64,000 nucleotides of DNA, from positions 62,001-126,000 of the forward strand of contig LWRO01000019.1 of assembly GCA_001657325.1 (NCBI GenBank), in the 5' to 3' direction. Each line of letters starts with the position of its first letter. Positions within the stretch are counted from its first letter, which is position 1. Below, in pieces: positions 47,215 through 56,001 of the stretch. The position numbers and the translations under genes are program-made. The notes below the pieces were generated by a model. The model ran no database searches. It saw only the letters and a program-made list of their open reading frames with translations, and was not told where the DNA came from. This DNA comes from Geitlerinema sp. BBD 1991-9. GTDB taxonomy: Bacteria; Cyanobacteriota; Cyanobacteriia; Cyanobacteriales; Geitlerinemataceae.

Positions 47215-47952
47215 ATGACTCTCTATCAGCCATTTTGGGATTACGCGCAAACTTGCTTAGAAGAGCGCTTAGATTTACAACCTTATCCAATTCCTGAAGG
47301 ATTTGAATATAAAGAAAGTATAGTTGGAAGAGGCAAAAGACAAGAATCTGTCATCACGGAAAGTCATGCTTTTCAGTCCTTAAAACTGAGACAGATTCGT
47401 GCAGCTCACGTTCGAGGTGGGAATTCCCTACAAGTTTTGAACTTTGTCATCTTCCCCCAATTAAATTACGATTTGCCGTTTTTTGGGGGAGATTTAGTGA
47501 CCTTACCCGGCGGACATCTCATTGCGATCGATATGCAGCCGCTCTTTCACGATGATGCTTACCGTGCAAAGTACACAGAACCGCTTTTGCCGATGTTTGA
47601 AAAACACCAACAACACCTTCCCTGGGGAGGTGATTTTCCCGAGGAAGCCAAGCCCTTCTTTTCTCCAATTTTCCTGTGGACGCGCCCCCAAGAAACGGAA
47701 GTAGTGGAAACGCGAGTTTTTGAGGCATTTAAAGACTATCTCAACGCCTATCTAGATTTCGTCGAAAAAGCTCAACCCGTCTCAGACGAACAGCAGCTTA
47801 AAGCCATACAAGAGGCTCAGTTACGCTATGTGGACTATCGTGCCGAAAAAGATCCGGCTCGGGGGATGTTTTCACGCTTGTACGGAGCAGAATGGACGGA
47901 GGAGTACATTCACGGATTTCTTTTCGACTTAGAGCGTAAATTAGTGGCTTAG
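47215..47952 (+). CDS. pebB: Phycoerythrobilin:ferredoxin oxidoreductase PebB
   Basis: 245 residues of the ferredoxin-dependent bilin reductase family. [65 protein letters not shown] (in parts) are PebB-like. The Asp in IDMQPLF is the conserved catalytic one. PebB reduces 15,16-dihydrobiliverdin to phycoerythrobilin. The PebA gene lies 12 kb away on the other strand, though pebA and pebB are usually adjacent. Confidence 0.92.
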   Translation: MTLYQPFWDYAQTCLEERLDLQPYPIPEGFEYKESIVGRGKRQESVITESHAFQSLKLRQIRAAHVRGGNSLQVLNFVIFPQLNYDLPFFGGDLVTLPGGHLIAIDMQPLFHDDAYRAKYTEPLLPMFEKHQQHLPWGGDFPEEAKPFFSPIFLWTRPQETEVVETRVFEAFKDYLNAYLDFVEKAQPVSDEQQLKAIQEAQLRYVDYRAEKDPARGMFSRLYGAEWTEEYIHGFLFDLERKLVA

Positions 47953-47957
47953 AACCC

Positions 47958-47998
47958 CCCGGCCAAACAGGTGAAACCTGACCGTATCGCTTGCCGGG
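47958..47998 (+). terminator. Nested stem-loop after pebB
   Basis: Outer stem CCCGGC / GCCGGG encloses an inner hairpin CAGGT-GAA-ACCTG. There is no T run. It starts 5 bp after the pebB stop; it may be a processing or stabilising element. Confidence 0.5.
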
Positions 47999-48201
47999 TA
48001 AACAGATTATCTTGATGGCAGAAGCGGAGTTGAGTGAATCGAAGAAATTTCTTCAGTCAATTCCCGGTTTAACGCTTTCACGATCGCCTATCTACGCTCG
48101 AGAATGTGTTAAAACTCTGGCGTCCCCCGAAGTCTTTTAAAACGATCGTTCGTATAATATCGATCGAGTCAGTTAACGAATAAGTCAATCAGAACAATGC
48201 C

Positions 48202-48774
48202 ATGACCACACATCTAAGCGAACGGGCCAAACAACTGATCCCCAAAGCAAAAATTTTCAATTTCGATTCTTGGGAGTCCCGCTACCCCGAAAGTTCGATC
48301 GAACGGGGCAGAATTGCCGATGCTGAGGGACGTTATCTCAACGACAAAGATCTCGTAGCGCTCGGCGAAACGGGAGGCGATCCACAATCTCTTGAAACCG
48401 TTCGTTTTCTGCGGGATAATGCGACAGAAATCGTTGCTGAAGCACGTGGGAAGGTTCTCGACGAATTCCCCGGCATTAGCGAAGCGGGAGGGGATCTCTA
48501 TCCCACTGAACGCGCCGAAGCCTGTTGGCGGGATTTCTGGCATTTCCTGCGCTCCATTACCTACGGGATTGCAGGCAGTACGGTCAACTATACCAATGCC
48601 GATGGATTAGAAAACATGAATTTGCTCTATCGGGAGTTGAAAGTTCCCCTTCCCGCGATGGTGTGTGGGCTGGAAGCTTTGAAAGCTTCGAGTTTGAAGC
48701 GCATGGTCGATCGATCGGAAACGCTGGCTCCTTATTTCGATTGGCTTGTCGAACAGTTGCGTCAGTTTAAGTGA
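48202..48774 (+). CDS. Divergent phycobiliprotein-like protein with an N-terminal extension
   Basis: 190 residues. Residues 65-190 match the globin-like phycobiliprotein fold. RAEACWRDFWHFLRSITYG (about residues 104-122) aligns with [19 protein letters not shown] of CpcB, so Cys108 sits at the bilin-binding beta-82 position. The first 60 residues have no counterpart in rod subunits, except for ADAEGRYL near 40, which resembles ADARGEYL at the CpcB start. Similar genes are annotated phycobilisome protein in other phycoerythrin clusters, without a known role. It could be a minor bilin subunit, a lyase-linked carrier or a regulator. It stands between pebB and the linker operon. Confidence 0.8.
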   Translation: MTTHLSERAKQLIPKAKIFNFDSWESRYPESSIERGRIADAEGRYLNDKDLVALGETGGDPQSLETVRFLRDNATEIVAEARGKVLDEFPGISEAGGDLYPTERAEACWRDFWHFLRSITYGIAGSTVNYTNADGLENMNLLYRELKVPLPAMVCGLEALKASSLKRMVDRSETLAPYFDWLVEQLRQFK

Positions 48775-49365
48775 TGCAGTGAAGTGCGGCGTCCTATCTA
48801 CACTTGATGAAAGATAAGTTATATAGGGTAAACGCATCGAACTTTCCTTGACCCAAAGGCTTGCGCTTTTCGCGACTCTCTTAGTAAAGTGGTTGCAAAA
48901 AAAGGAATCCAGATTTCGATCCGTTTACCCTGGCGCTTGCTCTCGAGAGCAATGGTCACTTCAACGCTTCTGATACGAATCGAGGTCGAAATTTCAGGGA
49001 GTCAGCAACGGCTGTAGCTTGATGAGGGCGAACGGTGTCGAGGTAACAATCTGTTTACAGGATGTCGAAGAAAGTTTACATTTTGTTAAAACCAGAAGCC
49101 CCCTAAACATTATATAAATATACCTAGCTGAAAATACTGTCCTTTCAACCTATGAGGCGATCTCGGTCTCCGGCTGAATGAAGCGACAGGAGATCGAGAA
49201 TTCAGTCAACTTCTTGAGAGTTTTGCGTTTCCAGTTTTTGGCTCAGACGCTCTCTCGAACCGGTCGAACGCAAAGTTCTATTAAAAAACTAAGAACCCAA
49301 AGCGTTCGAGCTTACGGAGTTTTTTTGAAAAACACGGAAATTTCTTTACTCAAGGAGATTTGTTA
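48775..49365 (+). promoter_or_regulatory. cpeC upstream region
   Basis: A 591-bp gap with the promoter of the linker operon. The AT-rich TATATAAATATACC near 49114-49127 is a possible -10 area. GGAG at about 49354 is the ribosome site for the cpeC ATG. No gene was recognised; a 62-codon frame at 49178 ends just before cpeC and does not look conserved. Confidence 0.45.
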
Positions 49366-50241
49366 ATGGTTTTTGGACCTGCTTCCCGACTCGGGGTTAG
49401 CTTGTTTGAAGAGACCGAACCCATGGAACTGACCCCAGGACGTTCGGAAGAAGAGGTAGAAAGCATCATCCGTGCCGTTTACCGCCAAGTTTTGGGTAAC
49501 GCCTACGTCATGGAAAGCGAGCGTGCCTCGATCCCCGAATCCCAATTCAAACGGGGAGAGTTGAGCGTTCGCGAGTTTGTGCGAGCGGTTGCTAAATCAT
49601 CAGTTTACTCTTCTCGCTTCTTCGAGACTTGTCCGCGCTACCGCTTTATCGAGCTGAACTTCAAACACCTGTTGGGACGCACCCCTGACGGTTTGGAAGA
49701 AATGCGGGCGCACAGCACCATCCTCGATACTCAAGGCTTCGAGGCAGAGATAGACGCTTACCTCGACAGCGACGAGTATCAAGATGCCTACGGGGAAAAT
49801 ATCGTCCCCTACTATCGCGGTTACAAAACGCAGCCCGGTCGCAACATGGTTGGGTTTACCCATATGTTTGCCATGCTGCGGGGCGCGAGCAGCAGCGACT
49901 TCAAAGGCAGTGTTTCTGGCAAGGAACCCATCCTGAACAAACACGTGATTCAGGAAACACCACTGCCCGTCATTCCGCCTTCGGGTGGAAGTGCGGGGAA
50001 CAGCTGGTCTTTCCAAGAACCGGCTCTGGGCGCTCGGTCTCGCCAGGGCGCTGGTGCCACCAGCGAAGGCAAGGTCTTCCGCATTGAAGTTACGGGCTAC
50101 CGCTCGCCGAGCAAAGTCAACCGTGTCTCCAAGTTCCGCCGTAGCAACCAAGTCTACCTCGTTCCCTTTAACAAGCTGTCCCAAGAATACCAGCGCATTC
50201 ATGCCTCGGGTGGCGTAATTTCCAGCATTACACCTGTTTAA
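49366..50241 (+). CDS. cpeC: Phycoerythrin-associated rod linker CpeC
   Basis: 291 residues from the ATG at 49366. The start VFGPASRLGVSLFEETEPMEL is close to Fremyella CpeC as I recall it. A PBS-linker domain (about residues 20-155; SIIRAVYRQVLGNAYVMESE, VREFVRAVAKSSVYSS, FIELNFKHLLGRTP) is followed by a variable hinge (about 190-230) and a C-terminal CpcD-type domain (FRIEVTGYRSPSKVN to IHASGGVISSITPV). It joins phycoerythrin hexamers in the rod. Confidence 0.93.
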   Translation: MVFGPASRLGVSLFEETEPMELTPGRSEEEVESIIRAVYRQVLGNAYVMESERASIPESQFKRGELSVREFVRAVAKSSVYSSRFFETCPRYRFIELNFKHLLGRTPDGLEEMRAHSTILDTQGFEAEIDAYLDSDEYQDAYGENIVPYYRGYKTQPGRNMVGFTHMFAMLRGASSSDFKGSVSGKEPILNKHVIQETPLPVIPPSGGSAGNSWSFQEPALGARSRQGAGATSEGKVFRIEVTGYRSPSKVNRVSKFRRSNQVYLVPFNKLSQEYQRIHASGGVISSITPV

Positions 50242-50263
50242 CTTGGGAAAGGGTAGAGTGTTC

Positions 50264-50293
50264 GCGCAAGATTAAGCCAGCCTTATCTTTGCG
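50264..50293 (+). other. Imperfect stem-loop between cpeC and cpeD
   Basis: CGCAAGATTAAG pairs, with a shift, with CTTATCTTTGCG across a 4-nt loop. No T run. It lies 20 bp after the cpeC stop and may slow transcription or protect the 3' end of cpeC mRNA. Confidence 0.45.
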
Positions 50294-50354
50294 TGATACT
50301 CGATCCCTTTTTAGCGTGAAGATTTGTACCCAATTTATCAAAGGAGCCATATAT

Positions 50355-51122
50355 ATGAGCGTCGTGTTAGATGCCTCTATTGAGCTACAAGCAACGAGCA
50401 GCCCTGATGAAGTGGCTGCCGTTATCGGGGCAGTTTACAAGCAAGTGTTGGGCAATCCCCACGTGATGGAAAGCGAACGGCTTGTGACAGCAGAATCTCA
50501 GCTAGCTGACGGTACGCTCACGGTTCGCGAGTTCGTGCGCGCTGTAGCCCAATCCGCATTCTACCGCCGCCGCTACTTCGAGACTTGTGCGCCCTATCGC
50601 TTTGTCGAACTCAATTTCAAACACCTGTTAGGACGCGCCCCCCAAAGCCAAGCAGAACTGTCTCAACACATTTGCCTCTGTGTCGAGCAAGGCTACGATG
50701 CAGAAATCGATTCCTATATCGATAGCGACGAGTATCAAGAGAAGTTCGGCGAAAACATCGTGCCTTACTACCAAGGTGCGAAAACTCGCCTCGGACAATC
50801 GCAACTCGGGTACAACCGCACCCTGTCTCTGTATCAGGGTTATGCCGGTGTAGACAGCGCGTTCAAAGCATCTCGTTTAGTCGAGGCAATCGCGACGAAC
50901 AGCAGCAGCAAAGCCGCTGTGCCCGGCACGGGCGGCCGCGTGGCAGGATACAAAGATGCCACCGAAAAAACCTTCAAGATTCTGGTGAAAGGGTCTAAAT
51001 TCGACAGCCCTCGTCGTATCAGCACGACGGAGTACATCGTTCCCGGTAACCGGATGACCCCGCAAATCCAGCGGATTCACCGTGCGGGGGGTTCGATCGT
51101 CAGTATCACCGAAGTCGCCTAG
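50355..51122 (+). CDS. cpeD: Phycoerythrin-associated rod linker (CpeD type)
   Basis: 255 residues from the ATG at 50355, with AAGGAG 9 bp upstream. It starts MSVVLDASIELQATSSPDEV, then the PBS-linker domain ([55 protein letters not shown]) and a C-terminal CpcD domain (FKILVKGSKFDSPRRI to RAGGSIVSITEVA). The second linker of the series. Whether it equals CpeD or CpeE of Fremyella is a judgement from order and N-terminal resemblance. Confidence 0.88.
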   Translation: MSVVLDASIELQATSSPDEVAAVIGAVYKQVLGNPHVMESERLVTAESQLADGTLTVREFVRAVAQSAFYRRRYFETCAPYRFVELNFKHLLGRAPQSQAELSQHICLCVEQGYDAEIDSYIDSDEYQEKFGENIVPYYQGAKTRLGQSQLGYNRTLSLYQGYAGVDSAFKASRLVEAIATNSSSKAAVPGTGGRVAGYKDATEKTFKILVKGSKFDSPRRISTTEYIVPGNRMTPQIQRIHRAGGSIVSITEVA

Positions 51123-51142
51123 ATTTCGGCGTTGAATGATGG

Positions 51143-51175
51143 GAATAGAGACGAGATCGATTCACGTCTCTATTC
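51143..51175 (+). terminator. Perfect hairpin between the second and third rod-linker genes
   Basis: Arms GAATAGAGACG and CGTCTCTATTC are exact complements with an 11-nt loop. It is 21 bp after the stop of the upstream gene, followed by TGCTATTTCTCGATTTTT. It looks like an attenuator or partial terminator inside the operon. Confidence 0.7.
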
Positions 51176-51236
51176 TGCTATTTCTCGATTTTTGGAAAAA
51201 ACCGTTTGTATTCACATTCAAATTGAGGAAAACAGC

Positions 51237-52001
51237 ATGAGTGGATTAACTGAAACCTTGGTCAACGATCCGGTAGAACTGCGCCCCAACGCACTGGAAG
51301 ACGAGTTTGAAATGGTGATTCGTGCCGCGTACAAACAGGTACTCGGTAACGCTCACGTTTTAGATGCTGAGCGTCTCGTCAGTGCAGAGTCCATGCTCCG
51401 GAACGGCGACTTAACTGTTCGCGGTTTCGTGCGGGCGATCGCTCGTTCCGAGCTGTACAAATCTCTCTTTTTCAACGGGAATCCTCCCTATCGTTTCATC
51501 GAACTCAACTGCAAGCATTTACTCGGCCGCGCACCGTTCGACCAAGCTGAAATTTCGAGCCACGTTCAACTGTGGGGCGAACAAGGCTATGAGGCTGAAA
51601 TCGATTCCTATCTCGACAGCGACGAGTATCTCTCGAACTTTGGAGAAAACATCGTCCCCTACCCCCGTTGCATTCGCACTCAAACTGGGGTTAAAAACAA
51701 CGTCTTCAATCAAACAGTTTCGTTAGTCGGTGGTTTTGCCACCAGTGATAGCAGCAATCGGGCGCAGCTCGTTTCGAGCTTGGCTGCCAACCTGCCTCAG
51801 AAGATTAAAGTCTCAGCTGGAACGGCCGGTGCTGCAAGCACAACGGAAAAACGTTTCCGGATTGCAGTGGCTAAAGGCGGCGTGACCCCTGTTGCCAAAC
51901 AGAGCAATACGACCTACGAGGTGAGCTACACTCAGCTCTCTCAGCGCATTCAGACGATCCATCGCAGCGGTGGCTCGATTCTGAGTATTACGGAAGTGTA
52001 A
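51237..52001 (+). CDS. cpeE: Phycoerythrin-associated rod linker (CpeE type)
   Basis: 254 residues from the ATG at 51237; the frame opens at 51132, but the extra part crosses the hairpin and is not linker-like. PBS-linker domain ([55 protein letters not shown]) and C-terminal CpcD domain ([16 protein letters not shown] to [13 protein letters not shown]). Third linker in order; the D/E naming is not certain. Confidence 0.87.
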   Translation: MSGLTETLVNDPVELRPNALEDEFEMVIRAAYKQVLGNAHVLDAERLVSAESMLRNGDLTVRGFVRAIARSELYKSLFFNGNPPYRFIELNCKHLLGRAPFDQAEISSHVQLWGEQGYEAEIDSYLDSDEYLSNFGENIVPYPRCIRTQTGVKNNVFNQTVSLVGGFATSDSSNRAQLVSSLAANLPQKIKVSAGTAGAASTTEKRFRIAVAKGGVTPVAKQSNTTYEVSYTQLSQRIQTIHRSGGSILSITEV

Positions 52002-52050
52002 TCGACCAAACGTCCAACTTCGCATTTCCTAAAAATTGGAGTTTTTTATC

Positions 52051-52245
52051 ATGGATCGCACCGTTGTCATCGAAGTGACTGGTTTGTGCCGACAAAATGT
52101 CGCTCGGACGAGCAACTATTCGGTCAAGGTTCCGTTTAGCTCGATGTCTGAAGTCATGCAGAACATCAGCCGTATGGGTGGAAAGGTCGCATCTGTTCGC
52201 GTCTTTCCCGCTACGACGACTGAAGGCGAAGGCGGCGAAGGTTAA
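52051..52245 (+). CDS. Small CpcD-like rod-capping linker
   Basis: 64 residues from the ATG at 52051. The whole protein is a CpcD/ApcC-type domain (TVVIEVTGLCRQNVARTSNYSVKV, ISRMGGKVASVRVF). Such small linkers cap rod ends and limit their length. Here it closes a phycoerythrin linker series rather than a phycocyanin operon. The C-terminus is Gly/Glu-rich (TTTEGEGGEG), more acidic than usual. Confidence 0.85.
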   Translation: MDRTVVIEVTGLCRQNVARTSNYSVKVPFSSMSEVMQNISRMGGKVASVRVFPATTTEGEGGEG

Positions 52246-52333
52246 AAGATCGAGTGGAATCCACTTTCTCTGATGAGATAGCGTTCTGGTTTATATCCAC
52301 GTCGGTTTAGACCGTAGCCGTATCCAATTTGTT

Positions 52334-52373
52334 CTAGAGCGGATATTTTATTCGCTCTAGGATTTTTCTCTCG
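52334..52373 (+). terminator. Terminator between the linker genes and cpeS
   Basis: Perfect 8-bp arms CTAGAGCG and CGCTCTAG with an 11-nt loop, followed by GATTTTTCTC. It lies about 90 bp after the small linker stop. It should reduce read-through into the lyase and regulator genes. Confidence 0.75.
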
Positions 52374-52433
52374 CGTTTGGATAAGCTTGTTACCATGAAA
52401 TAATTATCGTTCACCTTTTGTAGCGATTCTGTT

Positions 52434-52991
52434 ATGGATATTACTAAATTCGTCGAACTCTCTTTAGGCTGCTGGCGATCTCAGCGCAGTGTTCACCATT
52501 TAGCTTTCGGACATTTTGAGGAAGTCACTTCAACAATTAAGATCGAACCTTTAACAGCTGACGACTCAGCAGCGATCGAGGTTTGTAAGTTACATCAGAT
52601 CGATCCCGATCGAGTCGTTTGTCCGTTTCGCATGAGTTGGGAAGGAACATCCGACTGGGATGAGGAAGAGGACGTTCGAGGAACGACAGTTTTAGTTCCC
52701 ATTCCCAATCCAGACAACCCAAAAGTCGGACAACTGCTGAGAGATCGAGGGTATGCAGAAACAATCCCCTCGATCGGCGAATATCGAATTACTGAAGAGG
52801 GAACTTTCATTCTCGTTACACCCTACGATCGAGCAATGGCTGAAGAAAAAATTTGGTTTGTCAATCCGAATTTTAGACTTCGCACTTCACTCATTAAAAC
52901 TAATCAAGGCTCGGGTGTGGTCACCGCTTCGTTTTCATCCGAAATCCGTACTTTGTCTTCTTCTACTGACGACTCGACAGCGTCTGAATAA
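52434..52991 (+). CDS. cpeS: Phycoerythrobilin lyase CpeS
   Basis: 185 residues. The N-terminus FVELSLGCWRSQRSVHHLAF carries the CpeS/CpcS-family signature WRSQRS.HHL. A beta-barrel (lipocalin-like) pattern follows, with RTSLIKTNQG near the end. CpeS attaches phycoerythrobilin at Cys82 of phycobiliproteins. cpeT starts 31 bp later and cpeR follows, the Fremyella cpeSTR order. Confidence 0.93.
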   Translation: MDITKFVELSLGCWRSQRSVHHLAFGHFEEVTSTIKIEPLTADDSAAIEVCKLHQIDPDRVVCPFRMSWEGTSDWDEEEDVRGTTVLVPIPNPDNPKVGQLLRDRGYAETIPSIGEYRITEEGTFILVTPYDRAMAEEKIWFVNPNFRLRTSLIKTNQGSGVVTASFSSEIRTLSSSTDDSTASE

Positions 52992-53022
52992 AAAAACATC
53001 CGTTAATTTCTTGCAATCGATA

Positions 53023-53631
53023 ATGTCTGCCATTGATAACCATTCCATGTTGACTCTAGCCCGCTGGATGGCCGGTGAGTTTAGCAATCAAAAGCAAGCC
53101 TCTAAAGAACCTGCTAATTACGCCCATATTCGAGTCTTTTTTCGCCCGTTACCGTTTGACTTTTTTTCAGGGCTTGGATTTTATTCCGAGCAAGTTTACG
53201 ATTACGATCTTTGGTCGCCTTACCGCCAAGCCGTTCATCGAGTTGTCAACCGAGGAGAAGATATTTACATTGAAAACTATGGCTTAAAAGATCCGTTGCT
53301 TTATGCCGGATCGGGCCGGAGTTTAGAGATTCTCCACACGATTCAACCTGCATCGATCGAACGTCGATATAACTGCTCGATGATTTTTCGACGAGATGGA
53401 GATAAATTCATCGGTCGAGTAGAAGGAAAACAATGTTTCCTCGAACGCAAAGGCCGTCAAACTTATTTGATCAGCGAAGTTGAAATCACCGATCGAACCT
53501 TTGTGAGTTTAGATCGAGGGATGGATATCAACACGGACGAACAAGTCTGGGGTTCGGCGGTCGGCCCGTTGAGATTTGAAAAACAAACGAGCTATGCCGA
53601 TGAAATTTCATTCGATCGACTGTCACAATAA
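53023..53631 (+). CDS. cpeT: Chromophore lyase CpeT
   Basis: 202 residues from the ATG at 53023, where the family-like LTLARWMAGEFSNQKQAS begins. The blocks RVFFRPLPFDFF, FYSEQVYDYDLWSPYRQAVHRV (in parts), CSMIFRRDGDKFIG and DRGMDINTDEQVWGS are CpeT/CpcT-type. These lyases serve the beta-subunit Cys near 153/165. The longer upstream frame overlapping cpeS is not used. Confidence 0.93.
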   Translation: MSAIDNHSMLTLARWMAGEFSNQKQASKEPANYAHIRVFFRPLPFDFFSGLGFYSEQVYDYDLWSPYRQAVHRVVNRGEDIYIENYGLKDPLLYAGSGRSLEILHTIQPASIERRYNCSMIFRRDGDKFIGRVEGKQCFLERKGRQTYLISEVEITDRTFVSLDRGMDINTDEQVWGSAVGPLRFEKQTSYADEISFDRLSQ

Positions 53632-53692
53632 ATGAGAATGAATGCCATAGACAGCTTCACCAAGATTGAACTTAGATCGAGTTTTAGAAAGA

Positions 53693-53998
53693 ATGCTTCC
53701 ACCCGTTGCCCAACAAAAAATGCAGGCTTGGATTCGGAGAAGACAGCTCATCTGCTCGGGAAACTTCTTTGTCTTTGAAACTTTAGATTATTCTGCTATC
53801 GAGAGGTTTGAAGAATGTGTCAAAGCCCTGGGAGGAACGCTCATTTGTGTCGATCCTAAAAAACGAATTTGGATGGGCAACCACCGGCAAGTTCTTCTAT
53901 ACCAAGCCAAAGCAAGTTTACATACGCCCAAGCACGATCTCAAACAATATTGGTTTAAATACGGAAGTCACTACACCCGTTTTGACGAGCGAGCTTGA
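53693..53998 (+). CDS. cpeR: Phycoerythrin operon activator CpeR
   Basis: 101 residues from the ATG at 53693 (a TTG at 53666 is open). MLPPVAQQKMQAWIRRR, CSGNFFVFETLDYSAIERFEECVKALGG (in parts) and HDLKQYWFKYGSHYTRFDERA are close to CpeR as I remember it. CpeR is needed for cpeBA expression in Fremyella. It is a small protein without a classical DNA-binding motif. cpeBA, its likely target, is 9 kb to the right. Confidence 0.9.
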   Translation: MLPPVAQQKMQAWIRRRQLICSGNFFVFETLDYSAIERFEECVKALGGTLICVDPKKRIWMGNHRQVLLYQAKASLHTPKHDLKQYWFKYGSHYTRFDERA

Positions 53999-54096
53999 AC
54001 TTCTAGCAGTTGGAGGGTAACTAATTTTCAACCAAGCGTTTAATTAAAACTGGTTCAACGATCGATGTTCGATCTCAATCCAATGAGGACATTACA

Positions 54097-55890
54097 ATGA
54101 CAATTAATACGATGACTTCGACTCTGGGAAAAGCATCTCAGCTGGGGGTCGGTTTTTTTGAAGATACGTCACCCGTACAACTCCAGAATGGATCGTCAAT
54201 CGAGGAGATCGACGTTGCCATTCGTGCCGTTTACCGACAAGTTCTCGGCAACATCCATATTATGGAAAGCGAACGGCTTGTCGTGCCAGAATCACAACTG
54301 CAAGAGGGTGAAATTACGGTTCGGGACTTCGTTCGGCAAGTGGCTTGTTCTGAACTCTACCGCAGTCGTTTTTTCGAGGCATTGCCTCAACTTCGCTTCA
54401 TCGAACTCAATTTCAAGCATTTCCTCGGACGCGCACCGGAAAGCTCCGAGGAACTCAGCTTTCACGTTGAAATTCTCGATCGAGAAGGTTATGAAGCAGA
54501 AATTGATTCTTACGTATTGAGTGACGAATACTTAACGGCATTTGGCGAAAATACGGTTCCCTACTACCGAGGCTATAAAACTCAGACGGGTCGGAGTGTT
54601 GTCGGCTTTACTCATCTATTTCAGCTCTTGCGGGGATCTTGCAGCAGTGATTTTTCGAGCGTTCAAGGCGCTCAAGCTCGCTTGCAACAATCTCTTTTCA
54701 CGAGCCAGCCCAGCACAGTCACTTCTTTTCCATCCTCTTATTCATCGCTTCGAGCAGGATGGTATCGTCCTCCAACTGATGCCAACCGTCTCATCGCACA
54801 GGCTTTAGGGCTATCGAGCTACGCGTCGAGGGTTTCTCGGAAACAGGCTCCTGTACCTTACCAGGAAGCTTTGCAGCGTCAGTATCAGGCCTTTCAAGAT
54901 GTCCCCGTTGTCGAGTTGTTACCCGGTCGTTCGGAAGCAGATGCGGAAACGGTCATTCGTGCGGTTTACCGCCAAGTCTTTGGGAACGCTCACGTGATGG
55001 AAAGCGAACGCCTCACCGTGGCGGAATCTCAGTTGAAACGTGGAGAACTCAGCGTCCGCGAATTCGTCCGTCTCGCGGCGAAATCTGAATTATATCGATC
55101 TCGTTTCTTCGATAACTGTCCCCGTTACCGCGCGATCGAGTTGAATTTCAAACACCTTCTCGGCCGTGCGCCGGCTGACTACTCAGAAACCTTCGTTCAC
55201 AGCCAAATCCTCGATCGAGGCGGTTTTGAGGCAGAAATCGACTCCTATCTCGACAGCGACGAGTACCAAGATGCATTTGGGGAAAACATCGTTCCCGACT
55301 ATCGCGGATACCAAACCCAAACGGGTCAAAAGCTCCTTCAGTTCGCGAATTCGTTCAAACTGTACACGAGTTACTCAACTAGCGATAAAGCTGGAGAGGA
55401 CGGACTTCAACCTCGCTTGGCGAAGGGGTTAATCTACAACAATCCAACGGGCAGCACTCCCGTTACCGATGTCAACAAATTGTTGTCCGATCTCTTTAAT
55501 CTGGGAACCAAACCCAAACCTCAGCCCATCGAACCCGCTATCCTCAGCTCCGATTTGGCCTTGCAACGTCAGTATCGGGAACAAGCCGATCGCATTGAGG
55601 TGTTGCAAAAGCAACTCGCCGACTTGCAGCCTCTGGCCGCGATCGGACAAAGCACGTTGAACAAATGGAATGTTTCCGGTTCCGCATCTCAACCAACTGA
55701 GGGGACGATACCCTCCAATCGCTTCTCAACCGAAGCGCCCCAAGTGTCCTCACAATCCTTGTCTCAACGTCTCCAAGAACAAAGCGAGACCCTCACTCGT
55801 TTACAAGCTAAAATTGACGACGCACGGCGCTTTTCAGCTATAGGAGAAGCGCGTTTGAACAAGTGGCGGAAGCGGTCGTTTTCTCGCTAA
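54097..55890 (+). CDS. Tandem rod linker with two PBS-linker domains and coiled-coil tail repeats
   Basis: 597 residues. Linker domain 1 (about 35-165: AIRAVYRQVLGNIHIMESER, FIELNFKHFLGRAP) starts with a CpeC-like KASQLGVGFFEDTSP. After a Ser/Pro-rich hinge (185-270) comes domain 2 (about 280-410: [33 protein letters not shown]). There is no CpcD domain. Instead the last 115 residues hold two copies of a predicted coiled coil plus AIGxxxLNKW (about 485-524 and 552-590). Double-linker proteins are known, for example in marine Synechococcus and Gloeobacter, but I do not recall this tail. It may couple two rods or a rod to something else. Confidence 0.85.
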   Translation: MTINTMTSTLGKASQLGVGFFEDTSPVQLQNGSSIEEIDVAIRAVYRQVLGNIHIMESERLVVPESQLQEGEITVRDFVRQVACSELYRSRFFEALPQLRFIELNFKHFLGRAPESSEELSFHVEILDREGYEAEIDSYVLSDEYLTAFGENTVPYYRGYKTQTGRSVVGFTHLFQLLRGSCSSDFSSVQGAQARLQQSLFTSQPSTVTSFPSSYSSLRAGWYRPPTDANRLIAQALGLSSYASRVSRKQAPVPYQEALQRQYQAFQDVPVVELLPGRSEADAETVIRAVYRQVFGNAHVMESERLTVAESQLKRGELSVREFVRLAAKSELYRSRFFDNCPRYRAIELNFKHLLGRAPADYSETFVHSQILDRGGFEAEIDSYLDSDEYQDAFGENIVPDYRGYQTQTGQKLLQFANSFKLYTSYSTSDKAGEDGLQPRLAKGLIYNNPTGSTPVTDVNKLLSDLFNLGTKPKPQPIEPAILSSDLALQRQYREQADRIEVLQKQLADLQPLAAIGQSTLNKWNVSGSASQPTEGTIPSNRFSTEAPQVSSQSLSQRLQEQSETLTRLQAKIDDARRFSAIGEARLNKWRKRSFSR

Positions 55891-56001
55891 GCTTCCCCGT
55901 TCGATCGAGTTTCAAATAGAGAGGCTTGTTTGAGGAGGAAGACAGAATGGAAAAGGCTTTTCTGTCTTCCTCGATCGCAGCTTTTAACGGTCTGGAACGC
56001 T

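Noticed and set aside
42668-49365. CcaR- or RcaC-type light-regulation boxes upstream of cpcL, cpcB or cpeC
   Set aside because: Read by eye; no convincing direct repeats were found. A proper matrix scan could change this.
49178-49366. 62-codon frame just before cpeC
   Set aside because: Lies in the cpeC leader and has no family likeness.
51132-51236. Upstream extension of the third linker
   Set aside because: It would translate through the intercistronic hairpin and is not linker-like.
52753-53022. Long N-terminal extension of cpeT overlapping cpeS
   Set aside because: The overlap reads cpeS in a wrong frame; CpeT family sequence begins at the ATG at 53023.
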